The notes under the pieces: generated by a model | Database searches by the model: none | Seen by the model: the letters and a program-made list of their open reading frames with translations, nothing else | Told to the model about the DNA's origin: nothing | Program-made: the position numbers and the translations under genes | Assembly: GCA_022769825.1 (NCBI GenBank) | Contig: JALEJI010000023.1 | Location: 1-58,839, forward strand | Reading direction: 5' to 3' | Length of the DNA: 58,839 bases | Origin: Prevotella sp. | Lineage (GTDB): Bacteria > Bacteroidota > Bacteroidia > Bacteroidales > Bacteroidaceae | Part shown: in pieces, positions 1-7,267 of the stretch | How positions within the stretch are numbered: the first letter of the stretch is position 1 | Layout of the letters: each line of letters opens with the position of its first letter

Positions 1-30
1 TTTTACTTTGGCGTTTACGTTAGAATGTAG

Positions 31-38
31 TATCTTTG
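31..38 (+). promoter_or_regulatory. Bacteroidota -7 promoter box
   Basis: TATCTTTG matches the TAnnTTTG -7 consensus of Bacteroidota. A TTTG at 7-10 sits 20 bases upstream, the usual place for the -33 element. It would drive the small ORF at 76 and the HicB-like ORF behind it. Confidence 0.75.
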
Positions 39-75
39 CAATTGTAATTCGAACTAAAAATGGAGGAATAAAGGT

Positions 76-219
76 ATGGATACAACAAAGTTAACAAGAG
101 AAGAAGCGTTGCGTCGATGGAATGCTTCTAAGGAAACCAAGCGTAAGATGGTTGAAAAGCTAGAAACCTTGGTAAGAAATAGCTGTCTTGAATGGGGAGA
201 TTTGGAAAATCTAAAGTAG
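76..219 (+). CDS. small hypothetical protein, 47 aa
   Basis: The ATG lies 37 bases after a good TAnnTTTG promoter box and just after a purine-rich GGAGGAATAAAGG stretch. The product is short, charged and helical-looking (begins MDTTKLTREEALRRW), with no signal peptide or membrane segment. It ends 3 bases before the HicB-like ORF, so the two are almost certainly co-transcribed. I recall similar short TREEALRRW-type ORFs in Bacteroidota without a function. It is not a recognisable HicA toxin: it lacks the HicA dsRBD-like fold signature and catalytic His. Confidence that it is translated comes from promoter, spacing and gene pairing only. Confidence 0.5.
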   Translation: MDTTKLTREEALRRWNASKETKRKMVEKLETLVRNSCLEWGDLENLK

Positions 220-222
220 TAC

Positions 223-456
223 ATGATGGAAATGGTTATTGTTGACGTTGCGTGGTGCGACAGAAATTATGGTGGTTCTCTTGGTAGTAATGTACCAGGA
301 GCGGTAGTTCTTACAGCGCCAACCTTTGAAGCTTTGCAAAAGGAGGCAAAGGAAAGCCTGGAGTTTCATGTTGAAGGCCTTATGGAAAATGGAGAAGATG
401 TTCCTGAATGGCTGAAGAATGGAGATTATGAGTTTGTGTACAATATTATAAGGTAG
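223..456 (+). CDS. HicB-like antitoxin, truncated
   Basis: The 77-residue product matches the N-terminal partial-RNase-H fold of HicB-family antitoxins. It opens with a beta strand VIVDVAW, has a GAVVLTAPTFEAL strand-helix junction, an EAKESLEFHVEGL helix and a VPEWL/YEFVY end. In the Bacteroidota relatives I remember, a DNA-binding helix-turn-helix of roughly 60 further residues follows the YEF strand; here the frame stops at once after YEFVYNIIR. No HicA-type toxin is encoded on either side within the window. It may be an antitoxin remnant or a stand-alone small protein. ATG at 223 and at 226 are both possible starts; 223 follows the upstream stop by 3 bases. Confidence 0.6.
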   Translation: MMEMVIVDVAWCDRNYGGSLGSNVPGAVVLTAPTFEALQKEAKESLEFHVEGLMENGEDVPEWLKNGDYEFVYNIIR

Positions 457-471
457 TAGTATAAAACAAGA

Positions 472-503
472 CCCGATAGCTTGATGAATCAGAGGCTACC
501 GGG
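472..503 (+). terminator. hairpin after HicB-like ORF
   Basis: CCCGATAGC pairs with GCTACCGGG (one G-U/mismatch position) around a 14-base loop, 15 bases after the HicB-like stop. No strong T-run follows, so it is a weak terminator candidate. Confidence 0.4.
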
Positions 504-579
504 AATCAACGCTACAAAGATAGTGCTTTTTCTTGTTATAACCAAGTAAATGAACGAATTTTTATGGAATATTTAGAAT

Positions 580-789
580 TTGAACGAATCTTGTCTGAAT
601 AGAATTGCACACCATGAACCTATCTGTTTCAGGCTTCATGCATCAGAAATAGATACAAGTTGCATCGTCAATGAATACCAGAAAATTCAGACTTTATTTT
701 CGTGGATGGGTATTGATTCACGTTCAATGCTTTATGGGCTTGACCATGTGCAAAGTGTTTGTGCCAAGATAAACAGTTTAAAAGAGTAA
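580..789 (+). pseudogene. possible gene remnant, 69-codon open frame
   Basis: An open frame starts only at a TTG (580) and reads through a protein-like sequence with motifs CFRLHASEID, IVNEYQKIQTLF and SRSMLYGLDHV, ending at TAA. No ATG is available in frame. A different frame just upstream (563-601) gives MEYLEFERILSE before a stop, which would fit an N-terminus separated from the body by a frameshift. I recognise no family. The composition (amphipathic helix, then RSMLYGLDHV) looks like real coding sequence, but it may be decayed. Confidence 0.3.
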
Positions 790-1024
790 TAATAGAGCCA
801 GGTTATGAACAACGACAAGAATGACTTTTTCCTCCATTCCAACGAGGTGAACCACATTGCCAAAACAAATGCTCTATTTTGCTATTTTTTGCCTTTTTAG
901 GCGTTCTTTTATAGTAAAAAATATGGCTTCTACTGGATTTGGAGTGATGGTTTACTACTAATGAAGGCAATACGGCCTCTGCCTTGTATTAATCCATGAC
1001 AGACGCCATTCGTCTACGTAGAAT
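790..1024. other. non-coding stretch without recognised genes
   Basis: AT-rich sequence before repeat copy 1. A 31-codon ORF (804-899, MNNDKNDFFL...) is too short and isolated to support. An AAGGCA/TGCCTT inverted repeat near 964-985 is the only structure seen. Confidence 0.4.
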
Positions 1025-1408
1025 TGTAAAATATTATTGCCAAAATTTAACACTTGCTGGCAGGTGATTTTAGAGCGGAAAAAGGGTATCCTTCTGCCAT
1101 TTTACAATGCCGCCAGTCGGTTTTCGGCCCAAAATCTTTGCCATTACACCGTAACGGCGATGCCATTTCACCGTAACGGCGACGCGATTACACCGTAACG
1201 GCAACGCGATTACACCGTAACGGCAACGCGATTACACCGTAACGGCGACGCATAATCAGCGTATCGGCAACGTCTGAAAACCATAAAATTCACAACCTGC
1301 TAATAATCAAGTTTTTACTAAAACATCCCATAATCGCGTCATTTCCACGCAAGCGACGGCTTGGTTGAAAAAAATCGATTCTCAGACGACCATTTGTAAA
1401 ATATTTTG
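1025..1408 (+). repeat. dispersed element with 22-bp arrays, copy 1
   Basis: The element starts with TGTAAAATATTATT (1025-1038) and ends with the near-direct repeat TGTAAAATATTTT (about 1395-1407). A conserved left arm runs through CCAAAATTTAACACTTG and TTTTAGAGCGGAAAAA. The core array holds five CACCGTAACGGC units starting at 1147, 1169, 1191, 1213 and 1235, an exact 22-bp period. Most units contain the palindrome TTACACCGTAA. A conserved right arm follows (GAAAACCATAAAA, GCTAATAATCAAG, AATCGATTCTCAGA). Copies 2 and 3 are at 25205-25610 (reversed) and 58499 onward. No ORF is conserved among copies. Confidence 0.85.
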
Positions 1409-1590
1409 ATATGCATTATATGCTTTACAGGGGGCGGCCACTGTGCCCGTCCGCGTCACGAATGGCACAATGCCTCGTATTTGCCAATGCGTCCACGTTG
1501 GTTGCTAATCTACAAAGCCTACATCTTCAGAGAATCTTTGCAAACCACGTGAAATAAACACACATATAAATGTCGTTATGAGTCTGAAGA
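1409..1590. other. intergenic, nothing recognised
   Basis: Sequence between repeat copy 1 and the terminator of the FHA gene. I see no ORF of note, no promoter box and no strong hairpin. Confidence 0.4.
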
Positions 1591-1620
1591 AAAAAAGCGA
1601 GGATGCAGCCCCGCTTTTTT
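1591..1620 (-). terminator. terminator of FHA gene
   Basis: AAAAAAGCG (1591-1599) pairs with CGCTTTTTT (1612-1620) immediately after the minus-strand stop, giving a stem flanked by A and T runs. It could work in both directions. Confidence 0.75.
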
Positions 1621-2157
1621 CTATTCGTCTTTATCCCCTGTGTTCAAGATGATTGTGGTCACGCCTATGTTGAACACGGTGCCATTGTCCAAGGCTCGCC
1701 TTTCACGCGAATCCATACGCTCTCCATTGACAAACGTGCCATGATTTGAAGGCCCGTCGCGGAGCACGAATTTCAGTTGACCACGCTTGTTTCGCGACAC
1801 GTTGATTACGCAATGCAGCAAGTCCATCGTCAAATCGCCCGTTTCTATTGGCATCGTGATGTTGTTACCCTTCATGTATCGGCCTATGGTGTTGTCGCCC
1901 ATCTGCAATGGCAACACTTGCTTATAGCAATAATCATTCTCTATGACGGTTATGCTCCCGCATCCCTTGTCATTGGCCTTCGCGTCTTCCTCCGGGTTTT
2001 CATCATCCTGTCGCGGACGCACTTTTGACGTGCCCAGGCGGATTCCGAATTGCTTGCCACAATAAGGGCAAGTGAAAATCAAGGTTGAAGAAGAATTATA
2101 CTTGGTCTCATCGAACGTGATGAACTCGTCACATTTTGGGCAACGTACTCTTTTCAT
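1621..2157 (-). CDS. zinc-ribbon FHA-domain protein
   Basis: A 178-residue soluble protein. The N-terminus has a zinc-ribbon pattern, CPKC (C6, C9) and CPYC (C30, C33), followed by an acidic linker of about 35 residues. The C-terminal half is a forkhead-associated (FHA) phosphothreonine-binding domain: IGR at 91-93, a conserved His (H115), and SNHGTFVNG at 137-145, with N144/G145 in the usual NG place. FHA domains read Ser/Thr phosphorylation, but no kinase or phosphatase gene is visible nearby. It lies 42 bases downstream of the HU/SPOR gene on the same strand and may share its promoter. Confidence 0.8.
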   Translation of the reverse strand: MKRVRCPKCDEFITFDETKYNSSSTLIFTCPYCGKQFGIRLGTSKVRPRQDDENPEEDAKANDKGCGSITVIENDYCYKQVLPLQMGDNTIGRYMKGNNITMPIETGDLTMDLLHCVINVSRNKRGQLKFVLRDGPSNHGTFVNGERMDSRERRALDNGTVFNIGVTTIILNTGDKDE

Positions 2158-2199
2158 GGGAAATGTATTAAGACTAAATATCAGCCTACAAGGTCGTGT

Positions 2200-3234
2200 T
2201 TACAGCTCCACGACCCAAGCTCCGGAAAACTCTTGGTTGGCGCGAAGCTTCCGAAGATAGTTCATGGCTTCTTCGTGAGTAGGGAAAGAACCCATCACGA
2301 CTTTGACATGGCCGCGCTCATTAACACGCGCATCCTTGAAGCCTCGACGGGTCAACTCCGCCACATAAGCCTCCGCGTTGGTCTTGGAGACTCGACTTGC
2401 TACCACGATAGAGAAGCGGGCTTCAGTTTTGGTCTCCACTTTTAGCGTATTGCTTGAGCTTATGGCTTCATTTTTCTGATTATCAACCTGTTTAGCTACT
2501 TGTGAGCAACTTTTTATTGCGTTCTCCACATTTTGCCTTCCCATGGTCATCTCGTGTGGCATGACACGATTGAGCAAACGGAAGTCGATGTTGTTGCCAG
2601 CCATTTGCGCGCTGTTGACAAGTGGAGATGGAATGAGCAAGAACAGTATTGCGGCAATGCACGCTACGGCTACATTGCGCCAAAGGGCTATCACGCGCTG
2701 TGTATGCCTCTTGTCGTAGTCGTCAATGTCGTTTACATCCGCGCTGTCCGCGTCAGCCACTTGTCGCTCAGTGTTTACAACGGTCCACGGCTTGGCTGCC
2801 ATGCCGCGCAGCTCATCCAAGGTCTTCATGCCGAAACTGTCGAGGCCATAAAGCTCTGGGGTGAGTATGCCCGCCTTGCAAGGTGTGAACTCGTAATTGC
2901 CCTCCGCATTTACGCAAACCGTGCCTATGCCATTGAATTCATAGTAACCGTCGGTGGAAATGCGCTCTTTCAATTTCTCCACATCTTCATCGACGCGCTT
3001 GCAAGCCTCAGGATAACTTATGTCATAAGAATCCACATAAGATTGGGCCAATATGGAATCGTTTACCGTAACCTTTGGATTAAAGCCAATGCTACGGATT
3101 GGCGGAAGAAAACTCCCGTCGGCCTCATCCTTTCGAGCGTCAACATAGTGGGCCATAAAGCCGCCAAAACCAGGCACTATGACACAATCGTTGCTCAAAA
3201 GTAATATCTCTATATGTCGATTTATCTCTATCAC
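2200..3234 (-). CDS. HU-CCDC81 and SPOR domain membrane protein
   Basis: Numbering is from the GTG at 3234 (344 aa). Residues 1-130 form the paired HU-CCDC81 region typical of Bacteroidota (IEINRHIEILLLSNDC, VPGFGGFMAHY, GIGTV). One membrane segment (about 187-206, VAVACIAAILFLLIPS) follows. A SPOR domain (about 274-344, FSIVVASRVSKTNAEAY...) is expected to bind denuded septal peptidoglycan, so the HU half is cytoplasmic and SPOR periplasmic. A longer reading from an ATG at 3285 is possible, but the promoter box TAACTTTG (3240-3247, minus) lies inside that extension, 5 bases from the GTG. That makes a leaderless GTG start more likely. Confidence 0.8.
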   Translation of the reverse strand: MIEINRHIEILLLSNDCVIVPGFGGFMAHYVDARKDEADGSFLPPIRSIGFNPKVTVNDSILAQSYVDSYDISYPEACKRVDEDVEKLKERISTDGYYEFNGIGTVCVNAEGNYEFTPCKAGILTPELYGLDSFGMKTLDELRGMAAKPWTVVNTERQVADADSADVNDIDDYDKRHTQRVIALWRNVAVACIAAILFLLIPSPLVNSAQMAGNNIDFRLLNRVMPHEMTMGRQNVENAIKSCSQVAKQVDNQKNEAISSSNTLKVETKTEARFSIVVASRVSKTNAEAYVAELTRRGFKDARVNERGHVKVVMGSFPTHEEAMNYLRKLRANQEFSGAWVVEL

Positions 3235-3239
3235 TCTTG

Positions 3240-3247
3240 CAAAGTTA
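3240..3247 (-). promoter_or_regulatory. -7 box of HU/SPOR gene
   Basis: TAACTTTG on the minus strand, followed by CAAGA and then GTG. Transcription should begin at or within a few bases of the GTG codon. Confidence 0.65.
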
Positions 3248-3340
3248 AGAAAAAGGGCAATATCCTCCAAAAAAACATTGGGCAAAAAAAATAAAAATAA
3301 AATATTGGTTTCGCGTGTTGCTCGTTATAAAAAAGTTTGT

Positions 3341-3348
3341 TATCTTTG
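3341..3348 (+). promoter_or_regulatory. -7 box of rfbC operon
   Basis: TATCTTTG, 29 bases before the rfbC ATG. It probably serves the five-gene run up to the terminator at 7230. Confidence 0.7.
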
Positions 3349-3377
3349 TGCCAATCTAAGTATAGAATATATTAATA

Positions 3378-3929
3378 ATGATTTACGAAGAGACGCATAT
3401 CAAAGGGGTTTGGACAATCACGCCCAAGGTTTTCAATGATGAGCGAGGCTACTTTTTTGAGGTATGGAAGCAGTCTGACTTTGACAGCCACGTGGGTTAT
3501 CACGTTGATTTTGTCCAAGACAACGAGTCGAAGTCATCCTATGGGGTGCTTCGCGGCCTCCATTATCAAAAAGGCCCATACTCACAGGCCAAGCTTGTGC
3601 GCGTCATAAAGGGACGTGTCATTGACGTGGCTGTCGACTTACGTCGTTCCTCCCCCACTTTCGGCCAGCATGTCGCCGTGGAGCTCTCGGAAGACAACAA
3701 GCGCCAGCTTTTCATCCCCCGCGGCTTCGCCCATGGCTTTCTCGTCTTGAGCAAGGAAGCCGTGTTCACTTATAAGGTGGACAACCTGTATGCACCACAA
3801 CATGAGGCAAGCATCAGGTGGAACGACGAGACGGTAGGCATAAAATGGCCGATTGACCCCAAGGACGTGGTGACAAGCGAGAAAGACCTTAAAGGCAAGA
3901 GCTTCGCCGAGGCTGATGTGTTTGAATAG
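3378..3929 (+). CDS. rfbC: dTDP-4-dehydrorhamnose 3,5-epimerase
   Basis: A 183-residue cupin of normal length for RmlC/RfbC, which epimerises C3 and C5 of dTDP-4-keto-6-deoxyglucose in dTDP-L-rhamnose synthesis for surface polysaccharides. Visible signatures are DERGYFFEVW (21-30), RGLHYQ with the catalytic base H62, IPRGFAHGF (113-121) and TYKVD with Y132, the position of the catalytic acid in characterised RmlC. The partner genes rfbA, rfbB and rfbD are not in this window, so it is an isolated pathway gene here. It leads a same-strand run with a lipoprotein, a small secreted protein, an L,D-transpeptidase and a sigma factor. Confidence 0.93.
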   Translation: MIYEETHIKGVWTITPKVFNDERGYFFEVWKQSDFDSHVGYHVDFVQDNESKSSYGVLRGLHYQKGPYSQAKLVRVIKGRVIDVAVDLRRSSPTFGQHVAVELSEDNKRQLFIPRGFAHGFLVLSKEAVFTYKVDNLYAPQHEASIRWNDETVGIKWPIDPKDVVTSEKDLKGKSFAEADVFE

Positions 3930-3939
3930 TAACAACGCT

Positions 3940-4740
3940 ATGAAGTATTCTGTATTGTTGCTTTTAGCCGCGCTGCTGTTAGGTGTCAGCTCGTGCCGGA
4001 AAAGTGGCAACCAATCGCAGGAAGCAAGACAAGAGGACTTCGCCGCGAAAAAAATGCTCCAAGGCATTTGGGTGGATGAGGATGAGCAAGACGTGGCCTT
4101 CAAGGCCAAGGGCGACACCATATTCTATCCTGATTCCACGTCGCAACCAGTCTATTTCCAGATAATAGCCGACACACTGGTCTTGCACGGGGCAAACGAG
4201 GCAAAATACCCTATCGTGAGACAAACGAGGAATCTCTTCGTGTTCCGCAACCAAAACGGGGATGAGGTGAGATGCGTATTGAGCAATGACCCAGACGATG
4301 CCTCTTTCTTCTCCTCGAAACGTCCTTTGCCGATAAACCAAAACCAGCTCATCAAGCGAGACACCGTAATAGACTATAACGGAGAGCGTTACCACTGCTA
4401 CGTTCAAGTGAACCCCACCACGTATAAAGTGATAAGCCCTTCCTACAACGACGACGGAGTGGAGGTAGACAATGTTTATTACGACAACATTATCAACCTA
4501 AATGTGTTTCATGGGGCACAACGTCTCTTCGGGGGCGACTTCAAGAAACGGCAGTTTACCAAATGGGTGCCAACGCAATTCCTGCAAGGAAGCATATTGA
4601 GCGACCTCACTTTCGACCACTGCGATGAGAATGGAATACACTACACCGCGTCGTTCATAAAGCCTGGCGACAGCATGGGCAGCTATCAAGTGGACGTGAT
4701 GGTCAACTACAAGGGACATTTGAAAATTGAATCAAAATAA
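3940..4740 (+). CDS. DUF4738-like lipoprotein
   Basis: A 266-residue protein with a lipoprotein signal peptide (MKYSVLLLLAALLLGVSSC, lipobox Cys19), so it is probably anchored in an outer or inner membrane facing the periplasm or surface. The C-terminal half (YHCYVQVNPTTYKV..., FKKRQFTKWVP) resembles the Bacteroidota domain I remember as DUF4738; the function is unknown. The ATG at 3940 is preferred over one at 3916, because only the later one places the signal peptide at the N-terminus and it lies 10 bases after the rfbC stop instead of overlapping it. Confidence 0.75.
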   Translation: MKYSVLLLLAALLLGVSSCRKSGNQSQEARQEDFAAKKMLQGIWVDEDEQDVAFKAKGDTIFYPDSTSQPVYFQIIADTLVLHGANEAKYPIVRQTRNLFVFRNQNGDEVRCVLSNDPDDASFFSSKRPLPINQNQLIKRDTVIDYNGERYHCYVQVNPTTYKVISPSYNDDGVEVDNVYYDNIINLNVFHGAQRLFGGDFKKRQFTKWVPTQFLQGSILSDLTFDHCDENGIHYTASFIKPGDSMGSYQVDVMVNYKGHLKIESK

Positions 4741-4762
4741 GATATCGGCAATATAAATATAA

Positions 4763-5080
4763 ATGCTTATGAGAAAACGTTTACTTTTTGCCGCCTTTAT
4801 GGGAATGGTGATGATGCCTTGCTTGGCAAGCACGGAGCCGGTTTCTTCACCATTGCTGACAGAGGCTTCTTTCGCTTCAACTGTTAATATATACTTTTCC
4901 GGCACCACACTGCGTATCACTGGAGGAGCCAACCTCACGCTGTCTGTTTATAGCCTTACTGGCACGAGAGTGATGTGCCAGAAGATTGACGGTGACGACA
5001 AGAGCTGGAACCTTAACCTCCAGAGAGGTTGCTATATTGTTAAAGTTGGCAATGTGGTCAGAAAGATTGCTATCGCTTAA
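4763..5080 (+). CDS. small secreted protein with T9SS-like C-terminal domain
   Basis: 105 residues: a signal peptide (about 1-23, KRLLFAAFMGMVMMPCLA) and then a mature part of about 80 residues. Nearly all of that resembles a Por-secretion (type IX) C-terminal sorting domain: a LRITGGANLTLSVYSLTG strand pair, a central VMCQKI strand, RGCYIVKVGNVVRKIAI at the end. Such domains normally follow a large passenger; here none is present. It could be a stand-alone adaptor-like domain or the residue of a longer protein. The last 29 bases overlap the start of the L,D-transpeptidase gene, so the two are translationally close. Confidence 0.6.
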   Translation: MLMRKRLLFAAFMGMVMMPCLASTEPVSSPLLTEASFASTVNIYFSGTTLRITGGANLTLSVYSLTGTRVMCQKIDGDDKSWNLNLQRGCYIVKVGNVVRKIAIA

Positions 5081-6635
5081 ATTAGCGTTGGCAATATTGT
5101 CGTTGTTGGCCTTTGGCGTATCTTGCGAAAAAAGGAAGTCAAACCCCAACAATGACTTGTCGCTGTCATATTACGACTCCCTGTCCATCCCCGCCTATGG
5201 CATTTCAGCTGGCAAGGTGAAACTGGAGTTGCGCAGGATGGTAGGCAACGACGGAGACAGCACCCTAAGCGACTTTTACGCAAGGAAATACTATGACGAC
5301 CACAAGCCATTGATATGGATAAGCCGCAAAGGTGTGAGTAGCAGCGCCGACAGCCTTTTGGCAAGATTAGCCGAGGTCAAGAAGATAGGCTTCAACCCGA
5401 GGCAATTCCGAGTAGCCGAGATAAGCCAAGACCTGAAACGCGCCCGCGAATTGAGGTTTGACGTCGCACACCCAGCGGCAAAAGTTCTTGCCCGATTGGA
5501 ATACAACCTCACCAAGGCGCTGTTTAGGTTTTCTTCCGGACAACGGTTCGGGTATACCAACCCATCAAACCTTCTGAATCGTCTGGACCCTGTTGACCCT
5601 CACGACTCATCGTATAAGGCATATCGTCAGCTTTACGCCCTCGACAGCCCAAGGGCAAACAAGAAATTCTATGAAAATGCCGCGCGGCACGCAAGACAAG
5701 GAACGCTAAGCCCTTTCCTTGACGCTTGTGAGCCGCAATCACCTTTATACAAGAAACTGCTCGCCACGCTAAACAGCGATTCCGCTAAGTCGTTTGACCG
5801 CGCCTTGCTGCTCGTGAACCTTGAGCGAAGTCGCTGGCGGCTAAAAGACTTTCCGTGGAATCACGACAAATACGTACTCGTGAACTTGCCTACCCTTCAC
5901 CTCATGGCAAAGGGCAAAGACGGCTCATTGACACTGCGAATAGGTTGCGGAGCTTCCTCGACCAAGACTCCACTGCTGGATGGTTTCATTAACAGGATAG
6001 ACATCAATCCGCAATGGATTATGCCACGAAGCATCGTCAAGAAAAGCATAATCCACCGACTGGGCAACACGGGCTGGTTTGCCTCAAGGCACTATTTCAT
6101 ACGCGACCGTACCTCAGGGAAGATTGTCAGCCCCGCCGCCGCTTCAGCCGCCGCCCTGCTCAATGGCAGTCAACTGGCCATACAGGAAGGCGGTGAAGGC
6201 AACGCGCTGGGCAGGATTATTTTCCGGTTCAACAATGGGTTGTCCATCTACCTTCACGATACCTCGTCGAAAGACATATTCGACAAGTCGAGCCGTGACG
6301 TAAGCCATGGCTGCATTCGCGTGGACAAGCCGTTCGAGCTTGTCAAATTCATCCTTGGCGACAATGAAAAGACAATCAAGAAGGTATGGTACTCTATCAA
6401 CGCGGACGTTTCATGCCTCGGAAAAAACAAGGGAGACCTATCCATGGAACAGCAGGCCGTGGCTGACACTCTGAGGCGCGACATGCTTATAGGCAAGGCA
6501 AAGGTTGAGCCTGCCGTGCCAGTGTATCTTTGGTACTACACGCTGTATCCCGACACCAATGGCGTATTAAGAGGCTATGCCGACATTTACGGTTATGACC
6601 AAGTCATTTTCAACTATCTCAAGAATTACTTATAA
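5052..6635 (+). CDS. L,D-transpeptidase, YcbB-like lipoprotein
   Basis: 527 residues from the ATG at 5052, chosen because it gives a clean lipoprotein signal (LALAILSLLAFGVSC, Cys25). An upstream ATG at 4986 would bury it. The N-terminal region resembles the YcbB-type scaffold plus peptidoglycan-binding-like segment (IGFNPRQFRVAEI). The C-terminal YkuD catalytic domain has the signature SHGCIRV with H419 and nucleophile C421, and an upstream HDTSSKDIFDKSSR. These enzymes make 3-3 cross-links in peptidoglycan or attach proteins to it, in the periplasm. It overlaps the preceding small gene by 29 bases and is followed 17 bases later by a sigma factor. Confidence 0.88.
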   Translation: MWSERLLSLKLALAILSLLAFGVSCEKRKSNPNNDLSLSYYDSLSIPAYGISAGKVKLELRRMVGNDGDSTLSDFYARKYYDDHKPLIWISRKGVSSSADSLLARLAEVKKIGFNPRQFRVAEISQDLKRARELRFDVAHPAAKVLARLEYNLTKALFRFSSGQRFGYTNPSNLLNRLDPVDPHDSSYKAYRQLYALDSPRANKKFYENAARHARQGTLSPFLDACEPQSPLYKKLLATLNSDSAKSFDRALLLVNLERSRWRLKDFPWNHDKYVLVNLPTLHLMAKGKDGSLTLRIGCGASSTKTPLLDGFINRIDINPQWIMPRSIVKKSIIHRLGNTGWFASRHYFIRDRTSGKIVSPAAASAAALLNGSQLAIQEGGEGNALGRIIFRFNNGLSIYLHDTSSKDIFDKSSRDVSHGCIRVDKPFELVKFILGDNEKTIKKVWYSINADVSCLGKNKGDLSMEQQAVADTLRRDMLIGKAKVEPAVPVYLWYYTLYPDTNGVLRGYADIYGYDQVIFNYLKNYL

Positions 6636-6652
6636 AGCCCTAAAATAAGGAA

Positions 6653-7201
6653 GTGGAAGAAAGCGCCGCAGACATTCAATTGGCAACCCTCTTTGGGAAT
6701 TCCGTCACACGTGAGCGGGCATTTTCCTGCATGGTTGAGAAATATGCCGAACCATTATACATGAAGATCCGGCATATCGTGATTTCCCATGAGGACGCCG
6801 ATGACGTGTTGCAGGAAACGCTTGTAAAGGCTTGGGTCAACCTCGATAACTTTGAGGGTAAGTCCAAGTTCTCAACATGGCTCTACCGAATAGCAGTAAA
6901 CGAAGCCATCGACTTCCTTAGGCGCGCGAGGAACACGGTGACCCTCGACTCTCCTGAAGCCAACGGCGTTGCCCATCAGCTTATGGCCGATGAATACTTT
7001 GATGGCGACGAGACTCAAGCACGCCTTCAGCAAGCCATCGCAAGCTTGCCTGACATTCAGCGTGGCGTTTTCACGATGAGATATTACGACGACATGAAGT
7101 ATTCAGAGATAAGTATAATACTCGGAGCGTCAGAAGGTTCACTAAAGGCCAGCTATCATATCGCGGCAAAGAAAATAAGGCAAATAATTGAGAAAAAATA
7201 A
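6653..7201 (+). CDS. ECF-type RNA polymerase sigma factor
   Basis: 182 residues with sigma region 2 ([20 protein letters not shown], then [20 protein letters not shown] for promoter melting) and region 4 ([19 protein letters not shown] plus the [19 protein letters not shown] helix-turn-helix). The start is a GTG after AAGGAA, 17 bases behind the L,D-transpeptidase stop. ECF factors are usually held by an anti-sigma factor encoded next door, but the next feature is a terminator and then convergent prs, so no anti-sigma partner is visible. Operon membership with a peptidoglycan cross-linking enzyme suggests an envelope role; that is inference. Confidence 0.88.
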   Translation: MEESAADIQLATLFGNSVTRERAFSCMVEKYAEPLYMKIRHIVISHEDADDVLQETLVKAWVNLDNFEGKSKFSTWLYRIAVNEAIDFLRRARNTVTLDSPEANGVAHQLMADEYFDGDETQARLQQAIASLPDIQRGVFTMRYYDDMKYSEISIILGASEGSLKASYHIAAKKIRQIIEKK

Positions 7202-7230
7202 GCCACGGCTCATGTTCAAGTCGTGGCTTA
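7199..7230 (+). terminator. bidirectional terminator between sigma factor and prs
   Basis: TAAGCCACG pairs perfectly with CGTGGCTTA; the sigma-factor stop codon is the first part of the stem. A TGTGTTTTTT tail follows on the plus strand. It serves the convergent genes on both sides. Confidence 0.75.
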
Positions 7231-7267
7231 TATGTGTTTTTTGACAACTAAAATGTTGTCTGATTTA

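Noticed and set aside
804..899. 31-codon ORF MNNDKNDFFL...
   Set aside because: Too short, no promoter box or partner gene, no similarity I recognise.
1143..1252. CRISPR array
   Set aside because: The 22-bp units have no unique spacers, the repeats are contiguous and their orientation flips in copy 2; no cas genes are present.
2533..3204. 223-codon plus-strand open frame
   Set aside because: Shadow of the HU/SPOR gene on the minus strand; no family features and His/Leu-skewed composition.
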